The notes under the pieces are model-generated. The model ran no database searches. It had not been told where the DNA came from and worked only from the letters and a program-made list of their open reading frames with translations. The translations under genes and the position numbers were made by a program. 49,357 nucleotides of DNA from Alphaproteobacteria bacterium. Its GTDB lineage: Bacteria > Pseudomonadota > Alphaproteobacteria > UBA9219 > RFNS01. Below are positions 28,536 through 36,342 of the stretch, one piece after another; the stretch's first letter is position 1; the number at the start of each line of letters is the position of its first letter. The stretch lies in the NCBI GenBank assembly GCA_009927055.1, contig RFNS01000301.1, forward strand, positions 1 to 49,357, written 5' to 3'.

Positions 28536-28547
28536 GGGATACATCCC
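28536..28547. promoter_or_regulatory. Short palindrome before the XRE gene
   Basis: GGGATACATCCC (28536-28547) is a pair of 5-bp arms around an AC centre, 21 bases before the start of the XRE regulator at 28569. A TTGACC (28504-28509) upstream could be a -35 box but has no good -10 partner. The position suits autoregulation; short palindromes of this size also occur by chance. Confidence 0.25.
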
Positions 28548-28568
28548 ACACATTCCCTCGAGGTTACG

Positions 28569-29018
28569 ATGGCCACCCGCGCAAAATGGATTATCACCCT
28601 TGAAAAGCTGATGGACGCCCAGGGCGTGACACCGCGCAGTCTCTCGCTGCAGGCGGGCCTGAATGAAACCGCCGTGCGCGATATTTTGATGGGTCGCGCC
28701 AAATTCCCGCGCTATGATACCTTAAAATCAATCGCCGATGTTTTGGGCACCACGCCCGCTTTTTTAATGGGCGATGACAAAACAAAGACAGATTTGGCTA
28801 AGGGAAAAATCCCTGATCCTGCCCAGCTGGAACTACTGACAGAAATTATTGCCCGCGCCAGCGAAGTGAATGGCGGCCTGAAGAAACAAGCACGCCCGAA
28901 AGAATTTGCGGCCAGCGTGATGGCGATTTACAAAAAACTTTTGGCCGATGGCGGAAAACAAGCCAGCAAAGATGTGGGCAAGCACGTGGTGCTGAAATTC
29001 AAAACACAAAAAAGGTAA
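28569..29018 (+). CDS. XRE-family transcriptional regulator
   Basis: 149 aa with a Cro/CI-type helix-turn-helix in the N-terminal half (about residues 10-70: LEKLMDAQGVTPRSLSLQAG, then NETAVRDILMGRAKFPRYDTL). The TLKSIADVLGTTPAFLMGD segment marks the end of the fold. The C-terminal half (LELLTEIIARASEVNGG to the end) is helical and lysine-rich, with no peptidase or cupin signature, so it is not a LexA/CI-like self-cleaving repressor. A GAGG lies five bases before the ATG. No toxin gene is next to it, so it seems to be a solitary regulator, possibly of its own gene or the tad genes downstream. Confidence 0.85.
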   Translation: MATRAKWIITLEKLMDAQGVTPRSLSLQAGLNETAVRDILMGRAKFPRYDTLKSIADVLGTTPAFLMGDDKTKTDLAKGKIPDPAQLELLTEIIARASEVNGGLKKQARPKEFAASVMAIYKKLLADGGKQASKDVGKHVVLKFKTQKR

Positions 29019-29125
29019 GACGCTTTTTGTTTTTCTTAATTTACCAAGTCTAACCCATTGAAATACAATAATAAAACTGCATTTTTTTGATGCGAAAAGT
29101 CGCGCATTCTGTTATAAATGCCGCT

Positions 29126-29148
29126 GAAAATTTTTTATTAAAATTTTC
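29126..29148. promoter_or_regulatory. Perfect 9-bp inverted repeat before the 29165 gene
   Basis: GAAAATTTT (29126-29134) and AAAATTTTC (29140-29148) form a perfect repeat with a 5-base spacer. It lies just after a TATAAA (29113-29118) and seven bases before the GAGGAG ribosome site of the next gene. An operator or a 5' leader stem that could hide the ribosome site are both possible. It is all A/T apart from the ends, so it is not a classic terminator. Confidence 0.4.
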
Positions 29149-29164
29149 ATGACGAGGAGAAGCC

Positions 29165-29530
29165 ATGCAAGACCACGGTGAAAAAATCGTGTCTCTGGCG
29201 CGCGAGATGCTGTCGCAAGCAGACCCATCGCCACGCGCGGCCAGCGAATGGGGCTGGAAGGGGTTGGCGCTGGCCGCCCTTTTGGGTGCCGCCAGCGCAG
29301 GTGCCGGATATTTAACGGGCGAGCTGTACAGACCCCTGAACAGGAACGAGCTGATTGAACTTCAGGCGCTGATCCACTATGCGGCCAAAATGCATCGCGT
29401 TCCCTCAGAGCGTATTGGCGAGGATTTATATGGCTATTTTAACATCTCGGCGCTGAACGAATTAAACTTTGGCATGATGGAAGAAACAAGAAATTATTTA
29501 TATCGGAAAATTAAAGCACCCGAACAATAA
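29165..29530 (+). CDS. Hypothetical protein with one membrane segment, 121 aa
   Basis: Not recognised. AGGAG (29156-29160) precedes the ATG with good spacing. A short polar N-terminus (about 30 residues) leads into a single hydrophobic, glycine-alanine-rich segment (GLALAALLGAASAGAGYL, about 33-50), followed by an alpha-helical soluble part with IHYAAKMHRVPSERIGEDLYGYF. The latter resembles short helical domains in phage and pilus-associated proteins, but I can name no family. It sits between the XRE regulator and the tad genes, each separated by 100 or more bases of AT-rich DNA, so it is probably transcribed on its own. Confidence 0.65.
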   Translation: MQDHGEKIVSLAREMLSQADPSPRAASEWGWKGLALAALLGAASAGAGYLTGELYRPLNRNELIELQALIHYAAKMHRVPSERIGEDLYGYFNISALNELNFGMMEETRNYLYRKIKAPEQ

Positions 29531-29593
29531 AAGCATTTCAAATTTATCGCTAACTTGCATGCATTTTAATATTAATACGCCTTCATCGTTAAA

Positions 29594-29621
29594 TTGGTCG
29601 AAGCCATTGTCGCCCTAATAT
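29594..29621 (+). promoter_or_regulatory. Candidate promoter of the tad gene cluster
   Basis: TTGGTC (29594-29599) and TAATAT (29616-29621) are 16 bases apart and 22 bases before the first tad start codon. The -10 lies in the second of two copies of TAATATTAAT (29567-29576 and 29616-29625), whose starts are 49 bases apart. A leader of about 15 bases would carry the GAGG ribosome site. No CtrA-type TTAA-N7-TTAA pair was found, although tad genes are CtrA-controlled in Caulobacter. Confidence 0.4.
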
Positions 29622-29642
29622 TAATCATTGCGACGAGGCATG

Positions 29643-30239
29643 ATGATCAACGGCTTTTCTATCCTGCACAGAATAAAAAAAACGCAGCGTGGTGCGACCG
29701 CTGTTGAATTTGGGCTTGTCTCGCCCGCCATCCTGCTTCTGATGTTTGGCGTTGCCGAATGTTCGCTGATGTACTTCACACAAAATCTGATGGAAAATGC
29801 CGCCTATAACGCCGCGCGCATGGGGAAGACAGGTTATCTTGATCCCACCATCACCGACCCCAACAAAGCCCGCGAAAAAGCGATTATCGATACCATCAAT
29901 AAATATGCCGGTTTTTACTTAGATATGACGAGCGTTAAACTGACATCGAAAGTTTATAAACAATTTGGCGATGCCGGCACAGGCGAACCTTATATTGATA
30001 GCAACAGCAACGGCGTGCGCGATGATGGAGAAAATTTCACCGATTTGAACAACAATAAACAATACGACAGTGACGTGGGCACCGCCGGTTATGGCAGTGA
30101 AAAAGATGTTGTGCTGTACACCATCGATTATCCATGGAAAATAGCCACGCCCATTCTGGCAAAAGTGATTGGCGCCCAGAATGATATTGTGCCGTTGCAG
30201 GCGCGCCTGGTGGTGAGAAATGAGCCGTATGGTCTTTAA
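29643..30239 (+). CDS. TadE-family pilus assembly protein with acidic Asp/Asn-rich insertion
   Basis: Minor pseudopilin-like protein of the Tad (tight adherence) system. The TadE signature RGATAVEFGLVSPAILLLMFG occupies about residues 16-36 and provides the inner-membrane helix with the conserved Glu. The rest is periplasmic. An unusual segment at about residues 119-144 has repeated Asp/Asn with DSNSNGVRDDGE and DLNNNKQYDSD, resembling EF-hand-like calcium-binding loops. The ATG at 29643 is preferred (ATG at 29640 and TTG at 29628 are in frame) because of its spacing from GAGG. The next gene overlaps by 20 bases. Confidence 0.82.
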   Translation: MINGFSILHRIKKTQRGATAVEFGLVSPAILLLMFGVAECSLMYFTQNLMENAAYNAARMGKTGYLDPTITDPNKAREKAIIDTINKYAGFYLDMTSVKLTSKVYKQFGDAGTGEPYIDSNSNGVRDDGENFTDLNNNKQYDSDVGTAGYGSEKDVVLYTIDYPWKIATPILAKVIGAQNDIVPLQARLVVRNEPYGL

Positions 30240-30804
30240 CACTCGCTCTCACCATTCACTGCGCGCGGGCGAACGCGGCGTTGCGGCCACCGAACTTGCG
30301 CTGGCCATTCCCATGCTCACCATTCTGCTTTTAGGGGGCATTGATCTGGCCCGATATATGATCGTGTGGCAGAAAATTGATCGGGCCGCCTACACCATTG
30401 CCGATATTGTGGCCCAGAGCGAGATGTCGCCCACCGCCTCTGAACTTAATCAGATATTGTTGGCGGCACAAAAGTTGGTCGAGCCCTATGTGTACACACC
30501 ACACGGCCGCGTGATTGTGTCGTCGGTTTATCGCGATGTCGGGTCAACTGTTCCTAAAATTCGCTGGCAATATACGCACAAAAATGGCGGTACACTCAGC
30601 CGATCAAGCAAGGTTGGCACGCTGAACAACGCAGCCACTCTGCCCACCATTTTAACAATGGCCGAAAAAGAAAACGTGATTGTGACCGAAATATTTTATG
30701 ATTATACCGCCGCCTACCCCGAAGATTTTTTGAAACCCGGCGAAATTTATAACGTGGCGTATTACAAACCGCGCCTCGGCGACCTGACAACAGCCCCGAA
30801 ATGA
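30220..30804 (+). CDS. TadE/TadF-like pilus assembly protein
   Basis: Second pseudopilin-like protein, 194 aa. The N-terminal signature RGVAATELALAIPMLTILLLGGIDLARYM (read in part) gives the conserved Glu followed by a single membrane helix at about residues 20-45. The remainder is a periplasmic domain beginning with KIDRAAYTIADIVAQSE, a pattern found in TadE/TadF/TadG relatives. The start at ATG 30220 lies inside the end of the previous gene, with GGTGAG upstream. The next gene, TadG-like, follows after seven bases. The secretion ATPase and platform genes (cpaF, tadB, tadC) and the major pilin are not in this window. Confidence 0.82.
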   Translation: MSRMVFNTRSHHSLRAGERGVAATELALAIPMLTILLLGGIDLARYMIVWQKIDRAAYTIADIVAQSEMSPTASELNQILLAAQKLVEPYVYTPHGRVIVSSVYRDVGSTVPKIRWQYTHKNGGTLSRSSKVGTLNNAATLPTILTMAEKENVIVTEIFYDYTAAYPEDFLKPGEIYNVAYYKPRLGDLTTAPK

Positions 30805-30811
30805 GGATGCC

Positions 30812-32203
30812 ATGACATTGCTTCGCATGCTGAAAAATTTTGGCGCCAATGAATCAGGTGCTGTTCTGCCTTTGCTGGGCATTGGCCTTGCGGCTGTGGT
30901 GGGCGTGGCCGGCCTGGGTGTTGATAGTGCGCGAAGCCAGATGGTGCAATCAAAACTAACTGCTGCCATCGATGCGGCTGGGCTGGCCGCGGGCGCCAAC
31001 ATCAGCACCACCAACGCAAAAGCGGAAGTTGAAAAATATGTTCATTCAAATTTTCCGCCCGCGTATCTGGGCGCAAAAATAACGTGGGTTGATGTTCAGG
31101 TTAGCACCGATAATTCAGTCATCAAAGTTTCGGCAACGGCCGATGTGCCCACAACGTTTATGAATGCTTTTGGATTTTCAAAACTTACTGTTGAGGCCAA
31201 CAACGAAATTAAACGCACCAACAAAGGTTTAGAACTGGCCATGGTGCTGGATAATACGGGCTCGATGTCTGATGACATGGACACCTTAAAATCGGCCGCC
31301 AATGAGCTGTTAAAATCGCTTTACGGCAGCAGGACATCGATCGATAACCTGTACATCGGGCTTGTGCCCTTTTCGCAAGGGGTGAATATCGGATCGCACC
31401 GCACCTCATGGATTGACACCGCCTACAAAGATAGCTTGCATTGGGGCCCCACCAGCTGGGGTGGATGCGTGATGGCGCGCGTGGCCTCGGGCCGCGATAA
31501 AACAGAAGACACGCCCGACAAAGAAAAATTCAAAGCTTATTACTGGCCCGATGATGATGATAACAATAACTGGATCACCAATGCAAAGAAAATCGATGAT
31601 CTGAAGGATGATGAATATGCCGGCAACATTGGTGCCACGATAGGCCCCAATAAAAATTGCCCAACAGAAATCACCCCTCTCACAAGAAATCGCGCCACCA
31701 TTGAAAGCGCCATTAGCGCCATGCAGGCGCGCGGCGTGACGCACATTAACGATGGCGCGGTGTGGGGGTGGTATATGCTTAGCCCCGATTGGCGTGATAA
31801 ATGGGGCGGCGAGATGGATACGCTGAAATTGCCGCTGAATTATGGTACAAAGCTGATGGTGAAAGCGATGGTCTTGATGACGGACGGCGATAACGTTATT
31901 AACGACGACGCGCGCGGATCGTATGGATATCTTTATGAAGGACTTCTGGGCACAACAGACAGAGGCACCGCCGAAAAGAGACTGGATGATCGCCTGAAAA
32001 CAGTGTGCAAAAATATGAAAAACAAAGGCGTTTTAATTTATGCTGTTGGCTTTGGCAGCATGAGTAACAGTACACTGAAAATGCTGCGCGACAATTGCGC
32101 CAGCCAACCCGATTATTATTTCCACGCCACGAACAAAGATGCTTTGACAACAGCCTTTAAGCAAATTGGCGACTCTCTGGCCAACTTGCGGGTAAGCCGA
32201 TAG
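30812..32203 (+). CDS. TadG-like pilus assembly protein with VWA domain
   Basis: Membrane-anchored protein of 463 residues. The N-terminal helix with GAVLPLLGIGLAAVVGVAGLG (about 17-37) is the Tad_N/TadG-type anchor, followed by VDSARSQMVQSKLTAAIDAAGLA. A von Willebrand A domain begins at about residue 140, with the metal-ion-dependent adhesion site DNTGSMS at 147-153, a second acidic site LMTDGDN and the late segment YAVGFG. Such proteins participate in surface adhesion or pilus anchoring. AGGA (30803-30806) precedes the ATG. Its stop codon directly abuts the tolA stop on the other strand (32203/32204), with no intergenic base. Confidence 0.88.
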   Translation: MTLLRMLKNFGANESGAVLPLLGIGLAAVVGVAGLGVDSARSQMVQSKLTAAIDAAGLAAGANISTTNAKAEVEKYVHSNFPPAYLGAKITWVDVQVSTDNSVIKVSATADVPTTFMNAFGFSKLTVEANNEIKRTNKGLELAMVLDNTGSMSDDMDTLKSAANELLKSLYGSRTSIDNLYIGLVPFSQGVNIGSHRTSWIDTAYKDSLHWGPTSWGGCVMARVASGRDKTEDTPDKEKFKAYYWPDDDDNNNWITNAKKIDDLKDDEYAGNIGATIGPNKNCPTEITPLTRNRATIESAISAMQARGVTHINDGAVWGWYMLSPDWRDKWGGEMDTLKLPLNYGTKLMVKAMVLMTDGDNVINDDARGSYGYLYEGLLGTTDRGTAEKRLDDRLKTVCKNMKNKGVLIYAVGFGSMSNSTLKMLRDNCASQPDYYFHATNKDALTTAFKQIGDSLANLRVSR

Positions 32204-32998
32204 TTACAGCACATCACGCGGGTCGAAGGTGAAATAAATGCGCTTCCAGCTTTCATATTTTTCGGGCGGAAGCTCTAGCGGTGTGCAGCGCGGGTGGCGC
32301 AGGGCGCGCATGGCACTCTCGGCCGCCGCGCGGAAAAATGGGTCAGACAGGCGAGCCTGATCCACCACCTCGGCGCGCATCACGGTGCGATCGGGGTTGA
32401 CGTCAATCACCACTTCCACAATCAACTGCTCGGCATAACGGGCGCCGGCCGGCACATTCCAGCACTGAGATATTTGCCGGCGCAGCAAATCTTCCTCGGT
32501 AATGGTCAACCGATCGGCCAACGTAGGCGCCGAAGGGGGCGTGGGCGCAGGGTTTTTGGCTGGTTTTTCATCTGGCTTCTGCGGCGTTGTTTCTTTTAAT
32601 TTGGCCACGTTTTTCAGCACACTTGTTAAATCCTGCTCGGGTGGTTTTTCCTCTTTCGGTTTTTCTTTTTTATCTTTCACACGCTTCAACAACTCGGCCA
32701 GCTCATCCACTTTTGGCTCGTTGCTTGGTTTGGGTGGTTCGGGTTTCGGCTCGGGCGGTTTGGGGGGCGCTGGTTGAGGTTTGGCGGGTTCGGGCTTGGG
32801 TTGTTCTACAGGCTTGGGGGGCTGTGGTTTTTCATCGCGCACTTTGGCGTTGGTGATGTCCGCAATCTCGGCAATCTCAATCGGAATAACGACAGGGGGT
32901 TTAGGCAAATCATTTTTATACCAGCGCGGCAAGCCAAAAATGAGGACAAGCAACGCCAGCGCATGAACCGCCGCCGAAAGGCCAAGGGCAAAACGCAT
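32204..32998 (-). CDS. tolA: Tol system periplasmic-spanning protein TolA
   Basis: Links the TolQR motor to TolB/Pal and outer-membrane partners. The 264 residues have a short N-terminus, one membrane helix (about 5-22: LGLSAAVHALALLVLIFG), a long Pro/Lys/Glu-rich spacer (about 50-160, with many PKP and KPE repeats), and a C-terminal TonB/TolA-like domain. That domain shows LLRRQISQCWNVPAGAR and MRALRHPRCTPLELP, including the two conserved Cys. tolR ends two bases upstream, so the two are coupled. In the usual order tolB would follow; here tolB is 4.6 kb away on the other side of ruvA. Confidence 0.92.
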   Translation of the reverse strand: MRFALGLSAAVHALALLVLIFGLPRWYKNDLPKPPVVIPIEIAEIADITNAKVRDEKPQPPKPVEQPKPEPAKPQPAPPKPPEPKPEPPKPSNEPKVDELAELLKRVKDKKEKPKEEKPPEQDLTSVLKNVAKLKETTPQKPDEKPAKNPAPTPPSAPTLADRLTITEEDLLRRQISQCWNVPAGARYAEQLIVEVVIDVNPDRTVMRAEVVDQARLSDPFFRAAAESAMRALRHPRCTPLELPPEKYESWKRIYFTFDPRDVL

Positions 32999-33000
32999 GG

Positions 33001-33444
33001 CTATTTCCCTGTCGGCAGCTCGGCCACCAAGGCAACTTTTTTATAGCCCGCCGATGACACCGCCCCCATCACCTCCATAATCCGGCCATAGGCCAGGCGC
33101 TGATCGCCCCGCACAAAAATGCGCGCATCGGGATTGGCGCCCACAATGGCCTGAAGGCGCGGCACCAGTTCTTCCAGTTTCAATTTTTTTTCCTGCAAAT
33201 ACACATCGCCATTGCGTGTGATGCTGATGACCAGCGGCTCTTTATCTTGGCTGGCCGATTTGGCCTGCGTGCGCGGCAGATCGACCGGCACAGACACCGT
33301 AAGCAGCGGCGCCGTGACCATAAACACAATCAGCAGCACCAGCATAACGTCGACCAGCGGGGTCACGTTAATTTCAGGATTACGCCGCCACGACCGCCGC
33401 GAGACACGACTGTGTGTTGACATGTTTTGTGATGCGCCGCCCAT
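33001..33444 (-). CDS. tolR: Tol-Pal proton-channel subunit TolR
   Basis: ExbD/TolR-family protein, 147 aa. A cytoplasmic Arg-rich N-terminus (SRVSRRSWRRNPEINVTPL) is followed by the single helix VDVMLVLLIVFMVTAPLL, with the essential proton-path Asp at residue 32. The periplasmic domain includes DLPRTQA and PLVISITRNGDVYL. AAGGG lies ahead of the ATG. Its usual upstream neighbour tolQ is separated from it here by a brnTA toxin-antitoxin module, 30 bases from the brnA stop, so tolR and tolA must be read through that module or from an internal promoter. Confidence 0.95.
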   Translation of the reverse strand: MGGASQNMSTHSRVSRRSWRRNPEINVTPLVDVMLVLLIVFMVTAPLLTVSVPVDLPRTQAKSASQDKEPLVISITRNGDVYLQEKKLKLEELVPRLQAIVGANPDARIFVRGDQRLAYGRIMEVMGAVSSAGYKKVALVAELPTGK

Positions 33445-33474
33445 GCTTTTTCCCTTCGTCGATCAATAATGGTC

Positions 33475-33765
33475 TTAGCCCTGAAGCGATTGCACAATCG
33501 CCTTTAATGTATCATCGATGCGTGTCTGCCACCCTGCCCCTCGCGCTTTATAAAAAGCAATCACTTCGGGCGAGAGGCGGATGCTGACCGCACGCTTGCC
33601 CGCCTGGCCTTTGGCCGCACGCTTGCGCCTGTAGGCGGCCACCAGCTGCGGCACCACCTCGTGCGCGGGACGCATGCGGGCAAGCTGCTTCTTGGTCATA
33701 GGCGGGCTATCAACCGAATCCCAGTCTTCCTGGCTGATCCAATCAGGCTTTTTGATTTTTTTCAT
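33475..33765 (-). CDS. brnA: BrnA-family antitoxin (module 1)
   Basis: Ribbon-helix-helix antitoxin, 96 aa. The N-terminal part (KKPDWISQEDWDSVDSPP) is typical of BrnA, and the C-terminal part (KRAVSIRLSPEVIAFYKARG, then GWQTRIDDTLKAIVQSL) is the RHH DNA-binding domain. A GAAAGGG lies before the ATG at 33765. The start overlaps the end of brnT by 23 bases, so translation is coupled. It is expected to neutralise the toxin and repress the shared promoter through the palindrome at 34018-34035. The module interrupts the tolQ-tolR junction. Confidence 0.9.
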   Translation of the reverse strand: MKKIKKPDWISQEDWDSVDSPPMTKKQLARMRPAHEVVPQLVAAYRRKRAAKGQAGKRAVSIRLSPEVIAFYKARGAGWQTRIDDTLKAIVQSLQG

Positions 33766-34018
33766 ACGCGGCCCTTTCTCGATCGTTCGCTTTTCTTAAA
33801 CTAATCAGCCGCACCGTATCGTCGCGGTGGGTGAATACAAGCTTCATTAAGCGTCCGCGAATATAACCAAGGGCTGTCTGTCGCTGCTCGCCATAATCGT
33901 GACGTTCATCAACCTCCAGCATCGCGGTGGCCCAATCAAAATCATCAGCCTCTTGGAAGCTGAGGCCATGTTTGGCCCAGTTCGCCATGTTTTTCTTGTC
34001 ATCCCACTCGCACCTCAT
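33743..34018 (-). CDS. brnT: BrnT-family toxin (module 1)
   Basis: RNase-like toxin of the BrnT family, 91 aa. Conserved features: CEWDDKKNMANWAKHGLSF at the start (WD..KN..N..KHG.SF), then DERHDYGEQRQTALGYIRGRL, and the C-terminal LISLRKANDRERAAYE, where Arg and Glu residues form the presumed active site. The ATG at 34018 is the innermost base triplet of a perfect palindrome, and no ribosome site is visible, suggesting a leaderless start. It is transcribed in the same direction as the surrounding tol genes, 41 bases after tolQ. It is clearly related to the second module's toxin at 36343. Confidence 0.9.
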   Translation of the reverse strand: MRCEWDDKKNMANWAKHGLSFQEADDFDWATAMLEVDERHDYGEQRQTALGYIRGRLMKLVFTHRDDTVRLISLRKANDRERAAYEKNQKA

Positions 34019-34050
34019 TTATGTATATACATAAAACAGAGGAAAGTCAA
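34018..34050 (-). promoter_or_regulatory. brnTA (module 1) promoter and palindromic operator
   Basis: On the minus strand, TTGACT (34050-34045) and TATACA (34027-34022) are separated by exactly 17 bases. A perfect 18-bp palindrome TTTATGTATATACATAAA (34018-34035) covers the -10 box and reaches the first base of the brnT start codon. This fits autoregulation by BrnA. The predicted transcription start is within a few bases of the ATG. It also offers a way for tolR-tolA to be transcribed from a promoter internal to the tol cluster. Confidence 0.6.
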
Positions 34051-34059
34051 GCCCTTTCA

Positions 34060-34800
34060 TCACGCCACCAGCTTCTGTTCTTCAAGGTTGCGCGACAGCA
34101 GCGATGAAAAATCGGCCGCGAAATTATCCAGCCGTTCGTTATATTTGCCCAGATCAGAGGCGAATTTGTTATAGGCCGCCGTGGCAGGAATAGCCGCCAC
34201 AAGACCAATGGCGGTGGCCAGCAACGCCTCGGCAATGCCGGGGGCCACAACAGCCAGCGATGTATTTTGCGCGGCGGCAATGCCAATAAAGCTGCGCATA
34301 ATGCCCCACACCGTGCCAAAGAGGCCAATAAACGGCGCGACCGACCCCACGCTGGCCAAAAACGTCATCCAGCTTTCAATCTGTGTCATCTCGCGGCCAA
34401 TGGTCACCTGCATCACCCTGTCGATGCGCGACAGCAGGTTGTTGCGGCCATTATGTGTGGCCAGCAAGCCCTTTTCAGCCGCCGATCGCCATTCCTTCAT
34501 GCCGGCCACAAACACGGCCTGCATCGGATCGTTCGGGCGTTTTGAAATTTTTTCGTACATTTGCTCCAGCGAGGCGCCCGACCAAAAACGATCTTCAAAA
34601 TACGTGGCGCGACGATTAAGCCGCGACATGCGCATCCACTTATCAAAAATGACGGCCCAGGTGATGACCGAAATGATGAGCAACCCAAAAATCACCGACT
34701 TGCCCACCAAATCGGCGTGCATGAACAGCCCCCACAGCGACATATCGGTGGCGGCCTGGCCGCCGGCCAGCTTAATGGCTTCGATGGTTGTTTCTTCCAT
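34060..34800 (-). CDS. tolQ: Tol-Pal motor subunit TolQ
   Basis: MotA/TolQ/ExbB-family inner-membrane protein, 246 aa. Helix 1 is VIFGLLIISVITWAVIFDKW near residues 35-55, followed by a cytoplasmic loop. The conserved block then reads MTFLASVGSVAPFIGLFGTVWGIM (helix 2), with APGIAEALLATAIGLVAAIPATAAYN (helix 3). With TolR it forms the proton-driven motor that energises TolA during cell constriction. ybgC ends nine bases upstream. Downstream it is followed not by tolR but by the brnTA module. Confidence 0.95.
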   Translation of the reverse strand: MEETTIEAIKLAGGQAATDMSLWGLFMHADLVGKSVIFGLLIISVITWAVIFDKWMRMSRLNRRATYFEDRFWSGASLEQMYEKISKRPNDPMQAVFVAGMKEWRSAAEKGLLATHNGRNNLLSRIDRVMQVTIGREMTQIESWMTFLASVGSVAPFIGLFGTVWGIMRSFIGIAAAQNTSLAVVAPGIAEALLATAIGLVAAIPATAAYNKFASDLGKYNERLDNFAADFSSLLSRNLEEQKLVA

Positions 34801-34809
34801 GGTCCCTCG

Positions 34810-35229
34810 TCATTGAGTGTTGATGATACTGTTTAACTTGTGCCTGAGTTGATCGGGCAAGCGCAAGACCTGTCCTGCCGCATTGAGGCTGACCAGATCG
34901 ACCGTACCCTCTGTCAACAACCTTGGCCCGCAAAAAACGTTTTGTGACATACCTATGGTTGCAGCACCCAATTTTGTCACCGTTGTGGCAATGGTCAGAT
35001 TGTCATCCAGCCGCGCGGGCGCCACATAATTGACCGACACATTTTTGACCACAAAAAAAACGCCATGCTGCTGCTGGCAAGATAGAATATCGGCCCCGCA
35101 TTCGCGCAGCATTTCGGTGCGTGCGCGCTCCATAAAGTTCAGATAACGGGCATAATAGACAACCCCGCCGGCATCGGTATCTTCATAATAGACACGAAGA
35201 TGATGCCAGAACTGCTTGAGATTACTCAT
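34810..35229 (-). CDS. ybgC: Acyl-CoA thioesterase YbgC (hotdog fold)
   Basis: 4-hydroxybenzoyl-CoA-type thioesterase conserved at the head of tol operons. The 139 residues contain the hallmark [20 protein letters not shown] with the catalytic Asp, then [28 protein letters not shown] follows. The ATG at 35229 overlaps the end of ruvB by eight bases; a TTG nine bases upstream is less likely. The order ruvB-ybgC-tolQ is the normal one and supports the assignment. The physiological substrate in this organism is not known. Confidence 0.93.
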   Translation of the reverse strand: MSNLKQFWHHLRVYYEDTDAGGVVYYARYLNFMERARTEMLRECGADILSCQQQHGVFFVVKNVSVNYVAPARLDDNLTIATTVTKLGAATIGMSQNVFCGPRLLTEGTVDLVSLNAAGQVLRLPDQLRHKLNSIINTQ

Positions 35230-36259
35230 TGTCTTCAACGCTAAGGCTCAACTGCACCGCGATATTGGGTGGTGGTGGCAGGCCTAGGTGCTTAAAGGCC
35301 CCTTCGGTTAACACCCTGCCGCGCGGCGTGCGCTGGATAAAGCCAATTTGCAGCAGAAAGGGTTCAATCACTTCTTCCAAAACATCGCGCTGCTCGGCCA
35401 GGGCCGCGGCCAGCGTTTCAACCCCCACGGGGCCGCCCGCAAAATGCTGGGCCATAAAGTGCATATAGCGCCTGTCTTGGGCATCCAGCCCCAGGGCGTC
35501 CACCTCCAGCGCGTTCAGGGCGCGATCGGCCAAGGGCGCTGTCACCTGCCCCTGCCCCTCAACCACCGCAAAATCGCGCACGCGGCGCAGCAAGCGCCCC
35601 GCAATGCGCGGCGTGCCACGGCTGCGACGGGCAATTTCGGCCGCACCATCATCGGTTAAATTCAACCCCAGCTTCTCAGACGCGCGCAGCACAATGGCCT
35701 GCAGCTCGGCCACCGTGTAAAACTGCAGGCGAAGCGGAATGCCAAAACGCTCACGCAGGGGGCGGGTAATCAGCCCCGCGCGCGTGGTGGCGCCAATTAA
35801 TGTAAACGGCGGCAGATCAATGCGCACGCTGCGGGCACCCGGCCCCTCGCCGATCACCAAATCCAACTGAAAATCTTCAAGCGCGGGATATAATATTTCC
35901 TCCACCGCCGGGTTCATGCGATGAATTTCATCGATAAACAAACAATCGCGCGGCTGCAGATTGGTCAGAATAGCGGCCAGATCACCCGCACGCGCCAACA
36001 CAGGCCCGCTGGTGGCCCTGAAATTCACGCCACATTCGCGCGCAACAATTTGGGCCAGCGTTGTTTTGCCAAGCCCCGGCGGCCCGTGCAGCAACACATG
36101 ATCGAGCGGACGGTTTTGCGCGCAGGCCGATTGAATAAAAACCTGCAAATTCTGTTTTAACGCCACCTGCCCCACAAAGTCGGCCAACCGCAGCGGCCGC
36201 AGGGCGGGGCCTTCGGCTTCTCCCTCATTCATGCTGACAAGACGGGCAGATTCGGCCAT
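35222..36259 (-). CDS. ruvB: Holliday junction branch migration helicase RuvB
   Basis: Hexameric AAA+ motor of the RuvAB complex. Residues from the ATG at 36259 (345 aa; an ATG directly before it and a GTG at 36271 are alternatives) show [12 protein letters not shown], Walker [14 protein letters not shown], Walker [16 protein letters not shown], the sensor IGATTRAG and the winged-helix end [20 protein letters not shown] six bases upstream supports 36259. ruvA, normally directly upstream and often overlapping, is separated by a 0.6-kb brnTA module on the other strand, so ruvB may need its own promoter. Confidence 0.95.
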   Translation of the reverse strand: MAESARLVSMNEGEAEGPALRPLRLADFVGQVALKQNLQVFIQSACAQNRPLDHVLLHGPPGLGKTTLAQIVARECGVNFRATSGPVLARAGDLAAILTNLQPRDCLFIDEIHRMNPAVEEILYPALEDFQLDLVIGEGPGARSVRIDLPPFTLIGATTRAGLITRPLRERFGIPLRLQFYTVAELQAIVLRASEKLGLNLTDDGAAEIARRSRGTPRIAGRLLRRVRDFAVVEGQGQVTAPLADRALNALEVDALGLDAQDRRYMHFMAQHFAGGPVGVETLAAALAEQRDVLEEVIEPFLLQIGFIQRTPRGRVLTEGAFKHLGLPPPPNIAVQLSLSVEDNE

Positions 36260-36342
36260 CATCAACCCCACACATCGTGATTGGCCGTATTAGCCGCATG
36301 TTTGCCACGTTGATATTTGATCATCCACACATCCTGTATTAA

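Noticed and set aside
29566-29592. Possible CtrA site before the tad genes
   Set aside because: TTAA tetramers are present but none are spaced by seven bases as the CtrA consensus requires.
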